In this document: one piece after another, positions 41,457-49,907 of the stretch
Layout of the letters: each line of letters starts with the position of its first letter
Numbering within the stretch: position 1 is the first letter of the stretch
From: Kingella oralis
GTDB taxonomy: Bacteria > Pseudomonadota > Gammaproteobacteria > Burkholderiales > Neisseriaceae
Assembly (NCBI RefSeq): GCF_014054985.1
Contig: NZ_CP059569.1
Span: 1,550,001-1,614,000 of the forward strand
Direction: 5' to 3'
DNA length: 64,000 nt
Translations under genes and position numbers: made by a program
Notes under the pieces: model-generated
Databases searched by the model: none
What the model was told of the DNA's origin: nothing
Seen by the model: only the letters and a program-made list of their open reading frames with translations

Positions 41457-42204
41457 GTAGGTCGGGCATTTATGCTCGACATTTCCTTATTGCAGGGTGC
41501 TTTTTTGTCGGGCATGAATGCCCAATCCACTCTTTATTTAATTTTTCCTTTTAAGAATTTTCCAGTCGTCCCATTCAGTTTATCTCTTGAAATTAATTTG
41601 GCTTTAAATTCAAAATTTTTACTGATTCGCACAATTAATAGTTGTTCAAAACTTCCTTTTTTCTTCACGACTACTTGGTTATGTTGTTTTAAAGGGGATA
41701 TGGTTTTCACTTCAACCAGTTTTCCGTTAATGAAACCATCAGAACCTTCGTGGTTAACGTCCTTATGTCTTTTTAATCCGTATTCTAATTCAGCATAAAG
41801 TTCACCTAGTTCTCCCCAAATTTGTAAATATCTTCCTGTAAGTGAATAATATTCTTTTGCATTTTCAATTAAACTATTAAATATTTGCTCTTTAAAATAA
41901 GCAGTTTCTTCGTCTTCAATTGTTTCATAACTGACTTGAACATTCGTATCCCAATCTTTAATATCATCAAATAAATTATCAATAATTTGGGTATTTCCAT
42001 CATCATCTAAATAAATAGCCTCGTAAGGTTCTAAATAAATAGCCTCGTAAGGTGCATATCCACAAGCTGCGGCTTCGATAATTTCTTCACTGCTATAACC
42101 AAGGTCTCTCATTTCCCATAAAAAGTCATAATCACTCATGTTTGTATTCCATATATTTTTGTTAATTTTCTAACAGATAGGTTGGGTATTTATGCCCGAC
42201 CTAC
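41457..42204. mobile_element. Inverted-end cassette interrupting hrpA
   Basis: The left end reads GTAGGTCGGGCATTTATG; the right end read inward is GTAGGTCGGGCATAAATA. The 748 bases between and including them hold one gene on the reverse strand (41534-42139). The ends resemble those of the 71-bp repeats in hrpA. Outside the cassette the HrpA frame is cut between GAVEAV (stop inside a Neisseria DUS at 42209-42220) and the DUS at 41365-41376. No transposase is present, so movement must be by homologous exchange or in trans. Confidence 0.65.
41534..42139 (-). CDS. Orphan AT-rich gene, PD-(D/E)XK nuclease-like
   Basis: 201 residues, strongly AT-rich. Residues 108-122 form an acidic helix (WGELGELYAELEYGL), followed by EGSDGFINGKLVEVKTISP with Asp134, Glu143 and Lys145 spaced as in the D-(n)-ExK core of PD-(D/E)XK nucleases. 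The end is basic (TTGKFLKGKIK). The N-terminal part has a tandem eight-residue duplication (PYEAIYLE/PYEAIYLD). I do not know the family. A restriction-like or toxin-like nuclease is the best reading. The gene sits alone in a cassette inside hrpA. Confidence 0.6.
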   Translation of the reverse strand: MSDYDFLWEMRDLGYSSEEIIEAAACGYAPYEAIYLEPYEAIYLDDDGNTQIIDNLFDDIKDWDTNVQVSYETIEDEETAYFKEQIFNSLIENAKEYYSLTGRYLQIWGELGELYAELEYGLKRHKDVNHEGSDGFINGKLVEVKTISPLKQHNQVVVKKKGSFEQLLIVRISKNFEFKAKLISRDKLNGTTGKFLKGKIK

Positions 42205-42209
42205 GTTTT

Positions 42210-43604
42210 TCAGACGGCCTCCACCGCCCCCAATTCCAGCAACACCTGAAACCCATCATTGATATACCGAGAATCGGGCATTTCTAAAAACGGGAATACC
42301 GCCACATCGCCCAGTTTCAACGCTGCCATGCGCAGGATGACGGCGGCCAAGTTGCTGCGGACGATTTCGGGGTCGGTAAATTCGGGGCGGCTGTTGAAAT
42401 CTTCTTCTGAAAACAGCCGGATACACACGCCTGCGGAGACGCGTCCGCAGCGTCCGGAGCGTTGGCGGGCGGCGGCTTGGGAGATTTTTTCGACATGAAG
42501 CTGCTCCACTTTTGCCCGTGCGGAATAGCGTTTGACGCGCGCGAGGCCGGTGTCGATGACGTATTTGATGCCCGGCACGGTGAGTGAAGTTTCGGCGACG
42601 TTGGTTGCTAACACGATGCGGCGTTTCGCGCCTGAGGGGTGGAAGATTTTGTGCTGCTCGGCGTGCGACAGGCGTGCGAACAGGGGCAGGATTTCGTCGT
42701 TGCGGCGCAGCGTGGATTTGCGCAGGGCTTCGGCGGCTTCGCGGATTTCGCGTTCGCCCGGCAGGAACACCAAAATATCGCCTTCGCCGTGTCGCGCCAA
42801 TTCGTCCGCCGCATCGACAATCGCGTCGGTCAGCTCCACTTCTGCGTCGTCTTCGTCTTTGCTGGTCAGCGGGCGGTAGAGGATTTCGACGGGATAAGTG
42901 CGTCCGCTCACTTCCAGCACGGGCGCGCCGTTGAAGTGTTGGGAGAAGCGTTCTGCGTCTATCGTTGCCGAGGTGATGATGACTTTCAAATCGGGGCGGC
43001 GCGGCAGCAGTTGTTTTAGGTAGCCCAAGAGGAAGTCAATGTTCAGGCTGCGTTCATGTGCTTCGTCGATAATGATTGTGTCGTAGGCGGCGAGATAACG
43101 GTCGGTCTGCGTTTCCGCCAGTAGGATGCCGTCGGTCATCAGCTTGACGCAGGCATCGCGCGAGGTGTGGTCGTTAAACCGTACTTTGTAGCCCACCGCC
43201 TGCCCAATCGGCTGCCCCAGCTCTTCGGCAATGCGCTCGGCAACCGAACGCGCGGCAAGGCGGCGCGGCTGCGTATGCCCGATCAAACCCGCCGCCCCGC
43301 GCCCGAGTTCCAGGCAGATTTTAGGCAACTGCGTGGTTTTGCCCGAACCTGTTTCGCCGCAGATGATGGTTACTTGGTGGCTGGCGATGGCAGTTTTGAT
43401 GTCGTTTAAACGCTCGTGGACGGGGAGAGTATTGTCAAATTCGGGCTTGGGCAGCGCGGAAAGGCGTTTTAAGTAAATATCGTGGGATTTTTGGTATTTG
43501 CGTTCTACGCTGGCGATGCCGCCGTATTTTTCAGGCTGCCTGAAAGCGCGTTGGAGAAAGTGGCGGTCTTTGGAGAGGGTTTGGTCTAAATCGGGTTGGG
43601 ACAT
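42210..43604 (-). CDS. hrpA: HrpA helicase N-terminal part (DEAH core), truncated
   Basis: 464 residues with the complete DEAH helicase core: IICGETGSGKTTQLPKICLE (motif I), TQPRRLAARSVAERIAEELG, IIIDEAHERSLNIDFLLGYL (DEAH), ITSATI, NVAETSLTVPGIKYVIDTG and QRSGRCGRVSAGVC (motif VI). It stops at GAVEAV, where TGA is part of the Neisseria DUS AGGCCGTCTGAA (complement of 42209-42220). HrpA normally continues into HA2 and OB domains, now found at 37218-41450. HrpA resolves stalled or collided ribosomes in E. coli; whether the two halves work together here is unknown. Confidence 0.9.
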   Translation of the reverse strand: MSQPDLDQTLSKDRHFLQRAFRQPEKYGGIASVERKYQKSHDIYLKRLSALPKPEFDNTLPVHERLNDIKTAIASHQVTIICGETGSGKTTQLPKICLELGRGAAGLIGHTQPRRLAARSVAERIAEELGQPIGQAVGYKVRFNDHTSRDACVKLMTDGILLAETQTDRYLAAYDTIIIDEAHERSLNIDFLLGYLKQLLPRRPDLKVIITSATIDAERFSQHFNGAPVLEVSGRTYPVEILYRPLTSKDEDDAEVELTDAIVDAADELARHGEGDILVFLPGEREIREAAEALRKSTLRRNDEILPLFARLSHAEQHKIFHPSGAKRRIVLATNVAETSLTVPGIKYVIDTGLARVKRYSARAKVEQLHVEKISQAAARQRSGRCGRVSAGVCIRLFSEEDFNSRPEFTDPEIVRSNLAAVILRMAALKLGDVAVFPFLEMPDSRYINDGFQVLLELGAVEAV

Positions 43605-43730
43605 GGTTTGGCGTGTGGAAATTGTAGTAAAAACAAGGGGCGCAATTATAGCAGAGGCAACCTGAAAAACGGATTTCAGGCTGCCTTTGGGGATGGAGGA
43701 ACAGCATTTTCAGGCTGCCTTGTATGCCAT

Positions 43731-43759
43731 TTGCCTAGCCTTGTTCAATTATTTACAAT
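43731..43759 (+). promoter_or_regulatory. Predicted promoter of the 74-residue gene
   Basis: TTGCCT, 17 bases, TACAAT, about 36 bases before the ATG at 43795. Spacing is ideal and both hexamers match four or five consensus bases. Confidence 0.5.
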
Positions 43760-43794
43760 GCGCGCCTTTCAACCCACTACCATAAGGGAAAATC

Positions 43795-44019
43795 ATGGAA
43801 CCATGGATCACTTCGCTCATCACCGACACGCCGCAAGAAGGCTACGAACTTGCCATCAAGCTGGCACGCATGGGCGTGAAATACACGCAACCCGACCCCG
43901 ACATCCGCAGCAAACTGCGCCCTGTTTACGAAAACGATGCGGATAGCTTAACGCTGGTATCCCAAGTGATTGCCATTCATTTCCAAACCGTTGCGGCGGC
44001 GAATAATTATTGGAAGTAA
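43795..44019 (+). CDS. Small protein of unknown function (74 aa)
   Basis: Starts MEPWITSLITDTPQEGYELA and ends AAANNYWK. No signal peptide or membrane span; predicted largely helical. AAGGGA lies eight bases before the start, a promoter lies upstream and a strong terminator directly follows, so it is a genuine single-gene unit. The function is not recognised. A 121-residue frame overlapping from 43596 is not supported. Confidence 0.65.
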   Translation: MEPWITSLITDTPQEGYELAIKLARMGVKYTQPDPDIRSKLRPVYENDADSLTLVSQVIAIHFQTVAAANNYWK

Positions 44020-44025
44020 AAAATA

Positions 44026-44053
44026 AAAGAGCCGATTGATTTGGCTCTTTTTT
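44026..44053 (+). terminator. Rho-independent terminator of the 74-residue gene
   Basis: AAAAGAGCC-GATTGATTT-GGCTCTTTTTT: a nine-pair stem with a T-run, seven bases after the stop. Notably it is not a DUS pair. Confidence 0.9.
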
Positions 44054-44188
44054 GTGTTTCAGGCTGCCTCGGATGCTTGCTTTGCCGTCTAAAACGTTTG
44101 CAAAAACCCTGAGGCAGCCTGAAATCTAAAATTTAAAGGCAGCCTGAAACCATAGCCAACCCCTTTTCAGGCTGCCTCATCCATCCGC

Positions 44189-44221
44189 AAAAAAAGCACT
44201 CCGTTTACCAGAGTGCTTTTG
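44189..44221 (-). terminator. Rho-independent terminator of lldP
   Basis: On the reverse strand AAAAGCACTCTGGTAAACGG then AGTGCTTTTTT makes an 11-pair stem with a T-run ten bases after the lldP stop. It is DUS-free. Confidence 0.9.
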
Positions 44222-44230
44222 TTTACAGCG

Positions 44231-45829
44231 TTAATGCGCTCCCGCTTCCAGTACCAGCGACAGGATAAATGTCCACACGCACACAAACACCAGCAAGGCG
44301 ATGCTGTATCGCAGCACCAGTTTCAGCACGGCAGATTCTTCGCCTGTTTTGCCCAGCGCGCCTGTGGCGATGGTGATGGATTGGGGCGATACCAGTTTGC
44401 CCATTGCGCCGCCGGCGGTGTTGGCGCTCACCAGCATATTGGGGTCAATGCCCAGCTTGCCTGCCACCGTGCTTTGCACGCCCGCAAACAAGGTGTTGTT
44501 GTTCACCACCGAGCCGGTCATAAACACGCCCACCCAGCCCAATATCGGAGAGAGCAACGGGAAGATTTTGCCTGTTTCGGCGATGGCTTCGCCCAACACT
44601 TTGGTCATGCCTGTAAACGTCATCAATTTGGCAATCGCTAAGATGCAGGAAATGGTAATAATGGCGATGAGGAACGATTTAAACGTTTCTTTTAACACGC
44701 CAAACGCTTTGCCAAACGACAAGGTTTTGCTGCTCATGCCGATGGTAATCAGCGTTGCCACCAAAATCGCTGTGCCTGTGGCTTTGCCCAAATCCAGCGC
44801 GGCTTTCACTTCGCCTTCACCAGGCATCACATCCAAAGTAATCGTGGTAAACGATAACACACCGTCTTTAATAAACATCCCTTTAAAGAACGGCATACTC
44901 CACACAATCACCGCGATGCTCAACAACACAAACGGCATCCAAGCATCCACGATTTGCCCAGTAGAGAATTTTGCTTTGTTGCTCTCGTCTTCTGCCACCA
45001 AGCGGAAAATGTTTTTCGGTTTCCATTGGGTACACAAAGCAGCCAAAGCAGCCAAAGAAAGCAAGGGGGGAACGATGTCCACCAATTCAGGGCCCAAGAA
45101 GTAGCTCACCACCATTTGCGATACGGTGAACACCACAGAAGTTACCAACAGCGCAGGCAAAGTTTCTTTGATGCCTTTGAAGCCGTCCAAAATCCACACC
45201 AGCAAGAAAGGCACGCTGGCGGCCACAATCGGCAAAGTAGTGTTGGTTGCGCGCGATACGCCCAGCGCGGTTACGCCGTCCAGCTTAAACGTATCCACAA
45301 TCGCCACGGGAATACCAATCGCACCCCACGCGCCAGCAGCCGCGTTGGCCACCAAACACAGCATCGCTGCTTGCAAAGGGTTGAAGCCCAGCGCAGCCAG
45401 CATCACGCTACAAATGGCAATCGGCACGCCAAAGCCCGCCGCGCCTTCCAAGAACGCGCCAAAGCAGAAGCCAATCAGCAATAATTGGATGCGTTGGTCG
45501 GCGGAAACCATGGTGAGCGAGCCTTTGATAACTTCAATTTTTCCTGTGGCAACGGTTAAGCGGTAAAGCCACATCGCCATGATGATGATGTAGCCAATGG
45601 GCCAAAAACCTGCCCAAAAGCCCGATACCACAGCGGCAAACGCGGCGGCAAACGGCAGGTTAAACGGATAGAACGACAGCACCAGCGTTGCCACCAAAGT
45701 GAGCAAAGCAGCGTGCAAGCCTTTGAGTTTCAACACGGTTAAACCGAGCAAAAACAATACAATAGGAATCGCTGCCACCAATGCCGACAGCCAAATGCTG
45801 CCTAGTGGGTCATGCGTTAGGGAGAACAT
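44231..45829 (-). CDS. lldP: L-lactate permease
   Basis: 532 residues with 12 or more membrane spans. Family stretches include IGFCFGAFLEGAAGFGVPIA near residue 117, NAAAGAWGAIGIPVAIVDTF near 160 and the C-terminal VSANTAGGAMGKLVSPQSIT. It imports lactate (and glycolate) with protons, an important carbon source for oral and mucosal Neisseriaceae. TAGGAG precedes the start. The 0.3-kb upstream gap holds a nested inverted repeat at 45910-46008. Confidence 0.96.
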   Translation of the reverse strand: MFSLTHDPLGSIWLSALVAAIPIVLFLLGLTVLKLKGLHAALLTLVATLVLSFYPFNLPFAAAFAAVVSGFWAGFWPIGYIIIMAMWLYRLTVATGKIEVIKGSLTMVSADQRIQLLLIGFCFGAFLEGAAGFGVPIAICSVMLAALGFNPLQAAMLCLVANAAAGAWGAIGIPVAIVDTFKLDGVTALGVSRATNTTLPIVAASVPFLLVWILDGFKGIKETLPALLVTSVVFTVSQMVVSYFLGPELVDIVPPLLSLAALAALCTQWKPKNIFRLVAEDESNKAKFSTGQIVDAWMPFVLLSIAVIVWSMPFFKGMFIKDGVLSFTTITLDVMPGEGEVKAALDLGKATGTAILVATLITIGMSSKTLSFGKAFGVLKETFKSFLIAIITISCILAIAKLMTFTGMTKVLGEAIAETGKIFPLLSPILGWVGVFMTGSVVNNNTLFAGVQSTVAGKLGIDPNMLVSANTAGGAMGKLVSPQSITIATGALGKTGEESAVLKLVLRYSIALLVFVCVWTFILSLVLEAGAH

Positions 45830-45909
45830 AGATAAATACTCCTAAAAAATGCAGCTTTTTGAGCTGCGTGGGTTAAAAAAACTCTAAAAACTTTTGGTGC
45901 AAGTTCCGC

Positions 45910-46008
45910 GGGTGTGATGCTACGCCTGTTTCAGGCGAAAAAATATGTTTCGCATCAAGTTTTGTAAACTTATCGGCGAAACAGGTTAAGATTTTAACTA
46001 TCACACCC
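45910..46008. repeat. Nested inverted repeat upstream of lldP
   Basis: GGGTGTGAT and ATCACACCC form the outer arms. CCTGTTTC and GAAACAGG form an inner pair, and TTTCGCATCAAG with AAACTTATCGGCGAA gives a weak centre. The 99-base unit is AT-rich inside. It may be a small mobile element like those near 17.4-18.0 kb or an operator/leader structure for lldP. Confidence 0.5.
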
Positions 46009-46128
46009 ATTTTGTTTACATGGTTTAACGCTTATAATTTGAGGCAGCCTGAAATCCATATCCCCGCGCGCATCAAGCCCAGCCCATTTTCAGGCTGCCT
46101 TATTTTGTTTACCTGTTCATTTATCGCC

Positions 46129-47214
46129 ATGCCCTACACCGCCCAACTTGCCGAAAAAACCCAACGCCTTGCCGCCCTACTCGCACCCTTTGCCGCGCCC
46201 GCGCCGCAAGTTTTCCCATCGCCCGAAAGCGGCTACCGCATGCGCGCCGAGTTCCGCATTTGGCACGACAGCGACCAAATCAGCTACGCCATGTTTGCCC
46301 ACGGGCAAAAAGCATCCAGCGCCTCGCTGATTAAGCTCACCCATTTTCAGGCTGTCCACAGTAGCATCAACGCGCTGATGCCCCGCCTGCTCCACCGCCT
46401 TTCAGGCTGCCCCGCGCTGCAAACGCGGCTCTACCAATGCGAATTTCTCGCCACGCTCAGCGGCGAAATGCTGGTAACGCTGATTTACCACCGCAAGCTG
46501 GATGATGACTGGCAAGTCGCCGCCCGCGCCCTAGCCCGCGATTTAGGCATCCACATCATCGGGCGCAGCAAAGGGCAAAAAATCGTGTTAAGCCAAGATT
46601 TTGTAACCGAACGATTAACCGTAAACGGGCAAAGCTACGCCTATCGCCAATACGAAGGCAGCTTCACCCAGCCCAACGCCATCGTGTGCCAAAAAATGCT
46701 GGCATGGGCGTGCCAGCAAGCGCAAGGCGCAGGCGGCGACCTGCTGGAACTCTATTGCGGCAACGGCAATTTCACCCTGCCCTTATCGCGCCATTTTCGC
46801 CGCGTGCTGGCAACCGAAGTGTCCAAAACCTCGGTTGCCGCCGCGCAATGGAATATCGCGCATAATCAAGTGGATAACATCCAAATCGCCCGCCTATCCG
46901 CCGAAGAGTTTACCGAAGCGTTTTCAGGCTGCCGCACCTTTCGCCGCCTAGCCGAAAGCGGCATCGCGCTGGCGGATTACGATTTTTCCACCATTTTCAT
47001 CGACCCGCCGCGCGCAGGCGTGGACAACGCCACGCTGCAACTGGTTGCCCGGTTTGACCGCATTATTTATGTGTCGTGCAACCCCGAAACGCTCGCCGCC
47101 AATTTGCAAACGCTCACGCAAACGCACCGCATCCAAGCCGCCGCGCTGTTTGACCAGTTTCCGTTTACGCCGCATATTGAAAGCGGCGTGATGCTTACAC
47201 GAAAGGCAGCCTGA
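46129..47214 (+). CDS. trmA: tRNA (uracil-5-)-methyltransferase
   Basis: From ATG 46129 the product has 361 residues. It contains YRMRAEFRIWHDSDQISYAM, the SAM site LLELYCGNGNFTLPLSRHF, DPPRAGVD and the catalytic cysteine in VSCNPETLAANL. It makes m5U54 in tRNA. The upstream frame from 46012 translates a DUS and intergenic DNA and is rejected. The last codons AAG-GCA-GCC-TGA are a DUS that supplies the stop (RKAA-stop). Confidence 0.95.
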   Translation: MPYTAQLAEKTQRLAALLAPFAAPAPQVFPSPESGYRMRAEFRIWHDSDQISYAMFAHGQKASSASLIKLTHFQAVHSSINALMPRLLHRLSGCPALQTRLYQCEFLATLSGEMLVTLIYHRKLDDDWQVAARALARDLGIHIIGRSKGQKIVLSQDFVTERLTVNGQSYAYRQYEGSFTQPNAIVCQKMLAWACQQAQGAGGDLLELYCGNGNFTLPLSRHFRRVLATEVSKTSVAAAQWNIAHNQVDNIQIARLSAEEFTEAFSGCRTFRRLAESGIALADYDFSTIFIDPPRAGVDNATLQLVARFDRIIYVSCNPETLAANLQTLTQTHRIQAAALFDQFPFTPHIESGVMLTRKAA

Positions 47215-47276
47215 AACTAAAAAAGGCAGCCTGAAATCCCATTTTCAGGCTGCCTTGGCAAGCGCATCCGCACCCA

Positions 47277-47340
47277 ATGGAACGTCGGCGGCTCGCCGAC
47301 AACTCAATGCTATTTGGCAACAAGCCATCGCCGCGCCATT
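47277..47340 (-). repeat. Inverted-end interspersed element, short copy
   Basis: Starts ATGGAACGTCGGCGGCTCG. Read in reverse it shows ATGGCGCGGCGATGGCTTGT and TGCCAAATAGC, as in the 59723 copy. Only about 64 bases are present, so the middle is deleted relative to the 88-base form. Confidence 0.6.
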
Positions 47341-47382
47341 TGCGTTTTCAGGCTGCCCCAATCATCCCCCGAAAGTCCCACC

Positions 47383-48006
47383 ATGAACTACCAAGACCAA
47401 CTCAAAGCCCTGCACAAACAAGCCCAAGCGCAAACCGCCGCCCGCCGCGCCGCCGAAGCGCAAGCCAAGCAGCAAGCCGCGCAAGAAGCCGAAGTCAATT
47501 TCAGCGAGCTGATGAAAGACGTAACCCCGATTAAAAACGCCAATCAATACATCGCCCCCGCCAGCCGCAAAACCATCAAGCCGCGCCAGCAGCCCGCCGA
47601 TTTGGGCGAAGACAACTATTTTTATGTAGGCGAGGGTGTGCAGCTAGAAATCCCCGCCACATTCAGCAAAAACGGACAAGGCGCAAACGACATCAAACGC
47701 CTGCAAAACGGGCATTACGAAGTGGTCGCCGATGTGGATTTGCACGGCTACACGCAAGAAGAAGCCCAGCAAGTGCTCAACGAATTTATTGAATTTGTGA
47801 AACGGCGCGGCGTGTGCGGCGAAATCATCCACGGCAGCGGCTTGGGTTCATCGGGCTACACCCCCGTGCTCAAAAACCTTGTGCGCCGCTGGCTGATGGC
47901 ACACCCCGACGTGCTCGCCTACTGCGAACCGCACAAAGGCAACGATGGCGCGGTACGCATTTTGGTAAAACGCCAACGCCGCCCCGACCCGTGGGCGGAG
48001 GATTGA
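47383..48006 (+). CDS. Smr-domain endonuclease-like protein (SmrB type)
   Basis: 207 residues. The N-terminal 40 are an Ala/Gln-rich helix (ALHKQAQAQTAARRAAEAQA). The Smr domain starts near residue 118 with VDLHGYTQEEAQQVLNEFIE and has the conserved EIIHGSGLGSSG. SmrB-type proteins cut mRNA between collided ribosomes, a pathway linked to HrpA in E. coli. The start at 47383 avoids a DUS-derived extension in the longer frame. Confidence 0.88.
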   Translation: MNYQDQLKALHKQAQAQTAARRAAEAQAKQQAAQEAEVNFSELMKDVTPIKNANQYIAPASRKTIKPRQQPADLGEDNYFYVGEGVQLEIPATFSKNGQGANDIKRLQNGHYEVVADVDLHGYTQEEAQQVLNEFIEFVKRRGVCGEIIHGSGLGSSGYTPVLKNLVRRWLMAHPDVLAYCEPHKGNDGAVRILVKRQRRPDPWAED

Positions 48007-48030
48007 GGCAGCCTGAAAACATTTTTAAAG

Positions 48031-48079
48031 GCACGTTTTAGCTTCGCTGAAACTCGCTTCGCTCGTTTTCAGGCTGCCT
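48031..48079 (-). repeat. DUS-linked extended repeat, intergenic
   Basis: In reverse: AGGCAGCCTGAAAACGAGCG then AAGCGAGTTTCAGCGAAGC and TAAAACGTGC. It is nearly identical to 24123-24170. The gap 48007-48269 otherwise has further DUS copies and the gltX leader. Confidence 0.7.
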
Positions 48080-48269
48080 CACTCCCCCCCATCCACAGGC
48101 TAAAATTTTTCACACCATCCCAAAGCAGCCTGAAATGCTTACCACAAAGCACCGCCCCAAGCGTGGTACGCGGCAAGACGCGTGCTCTTGCTTATAACCA
48201 ACCCCTTTTTCAGGCAGCCTGAAAACAGTAAAATCCCCACCCTTTCCCATCACACAACGAAAGCCCATT

Positions 48270-49673
48270 ATGACCATCAAAACCCGTTTTGCCCCCAGCC
48301 CCACAGGCTACCTCCACATCGGCGGCGTGCGCACCGCCCTTTATTCATGGGCGTTTGCCAAACACCACGGCGGCGAATTTTTGCTGCGCATTGAAGACAC
48401 CGACCTAGAACGCTCCACCGCCGAAAGCGTGCAAATCATCCTGCAAGGCATGGACTGGGTAGGCTTACACGCCGACAACCGCGACCACATCGTCTACCAA
48501 ACCCAAAATTTCCCGCGCTATAAAGAGCTTATCCAACAACTGCTTGCCAGCGGACACGCCTATTACTGCTATTGCAGCAAAGAAGAGCTCGCCGCCATGC
48601 GCGAAAAAGCCGAGCGCGAAGGCACCGCCACCTACGACCGCCGCTGGCGGCCCGAAGCAGGCAAAACCCTGCCCCCCATCCCCGCCGACATCCAACCCGT
48701 TGTCCGCTTCAAAAACCCGCTGGACGGCGCAACCCATTGGCACGATGCCGTAAAAGGCGAAATCAGCATCCCCAACGCCGCGCTCGACGACCTCATCATC
48801 GCCCGCGCCGACGGCACGCCCACCTACAACTTCTGCGTGGTGGTGGACGATTTTGACATGGGCATCACCCACGTGATTCGCGGCGACGACCATGTAAACA
48901 ACACGCCCAAACAAATCAACATATTCAAAGCATTAGGCGCAACGCCCCCCGTGTACGCCCACCTGCCCATGATTTTGAACGAGCAAGGCAAAAAAATCTC
49001 CAAACGCAGCGGCGACACCGTTGCCATCACCGAATTTGCCGACATGGGCATCCTGCCCGAAGCCATGTTGAACTACCTTGCGCGGCTGGGCTGGGCGCAC
49101 GGCGACGACGAATTTTTCAGCATAGAACAATTCGTGCAATGGTTTGATTTAAAAGACGTATCCGCATCACCCAGCCGCATGGACAGCAAAAAACTGATGT
49201 GGATAAACAGCGAACACATCAAAGCCGCCGACAACCAACGCCTTGCCGATCTGGTCGCCCCACGCTTGGCTCAGCAAGGCATCCGCGTTTCAGGCAGCCT
49301 GAAACTCGCCGACGTCATCGCCTTTGTCAAAGACCGCGCCCAAGACTTAAACGCGCTCGCCAGCGAATGCGCCTATTTCTACGCCAAAGCCACGCCCGCC
49401 GAAGCCGACCTTGCCAAGCATTGGGATGCCGATGCGCCCGCCCGCATGCGCCGCTTTGCCGCGCTGCTTGCCGCGCTGCCCGAAGGCGAATGGACAGCAG
49501 AAGGCATCCACGCGCTGTTTGCCTCGTTCTGCGAAGCCGAAGGCATCAAAATGGGCAAACTGGGCATGCCGCTGCGCCTTGCCGTGTGCGGCACCGCCAA
49601 AACGCCCAGCGTGGATGCGGTGCTCGCCATGCTGGGACGCGAGGAAGTGTTGAAGCGGCTGGCGGAGGTTTGA
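48270..49673 (+). CDS. gltX: Glutamyl-tRNA synthetase
   Basis: 467 residues. It has FAPSPTGYLHIGGVRTALYS (HIGH region), IEDTDLERST, GDDHVNNTPKQINIFKALGA and the KMSKS-type KKISKRSGDTVAITEF, followed by the helical anticodon-binding half. It charges tRNA-Glu. One DUS encodes SGSLKLAD in the C-terminal half. It appears monocistronic, ending before an inverted DUS pair with a T-run. Confidence 0.97.
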   Translation: MTIKTRFAPSPTGYLHIGGVRTALYSWAFAKHHGGEFLLRIEDTDLERSTAESVQIILQGMDWVGLHADNRDHIVYQTQNFPRYKELIQQLLASGHAYYCYCSKEELAAMREKAEREGTATYDRRWRPEAGKTLPPIPADIQPVVRFKNPLDGATHWHDAVKGEISIPNAALDDLIIARADGTPTYNFCVVVDDFDMGITHVIRGDDHVNNTPKQINIFKALGATPPVYAHLPMILNEQGKKISKRSGDTVAITEFADMGILPEAMLNYLARLGWAHGDDEFFSIEQFVQWFDLKDVSASPSRMDSKKLMWINSEHIKAADNQRLADLVAPRLAQQGIRVSGSLKLADVIAFVKDRAQDLNALASECAYFYAKATPAEADLAKHWDADAPARMRRFAALLAALPEGEWTAEGIHALFASFCEAEGIKMGKLGMPLRLAVCGTAKTPSVDAVLAMLGREEVLKRLAEV

Positions 49674-49703
49674 TGTAAACCCACGCCCGCCCATCCGCCA
49701 CGC

Positions 49704-49753
49704 AAAAGGCAGCCTGAAAACGGGTTCACGCTCGTTTTCAGGCTGCCTTTTTT
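49704..49753. terminator. Inverted DUS hairpin after gltX
   Basis: AAAAGGCAGCCTGAAAACG and CGTTTTCAGGCTGCCTTTT pair over 19 bases, followed by TTTT. Confidence 0.8.
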
Positions 49754-49788
49754 GTGGTACACGAAAGCCTAGACAACGCCCGCAGCAA

Positions 49789-49850
49789 AATGAAGCGGCG
49801 ACGGCTCGTCGCCAAATGGCACGTTGAATAAGCCAAACCCTTTGCAAAAG
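49789..49850 (+). repeat. Inverted-end interspersed element, truncated copy
   Basis: ATGAAGCGGCGACGGCTCGT then CGCCAAATGGCACGTTGAAT matches the first half of the 59723-59810 copy. The second half is missing. Confidence 0.6.
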
Positions 49851-49907
49851 TCCAAAGGCAGCCAAACGCCCAATCACGTTTTCAGGCTGCCTTTTATGCT
49901 TCGCACA

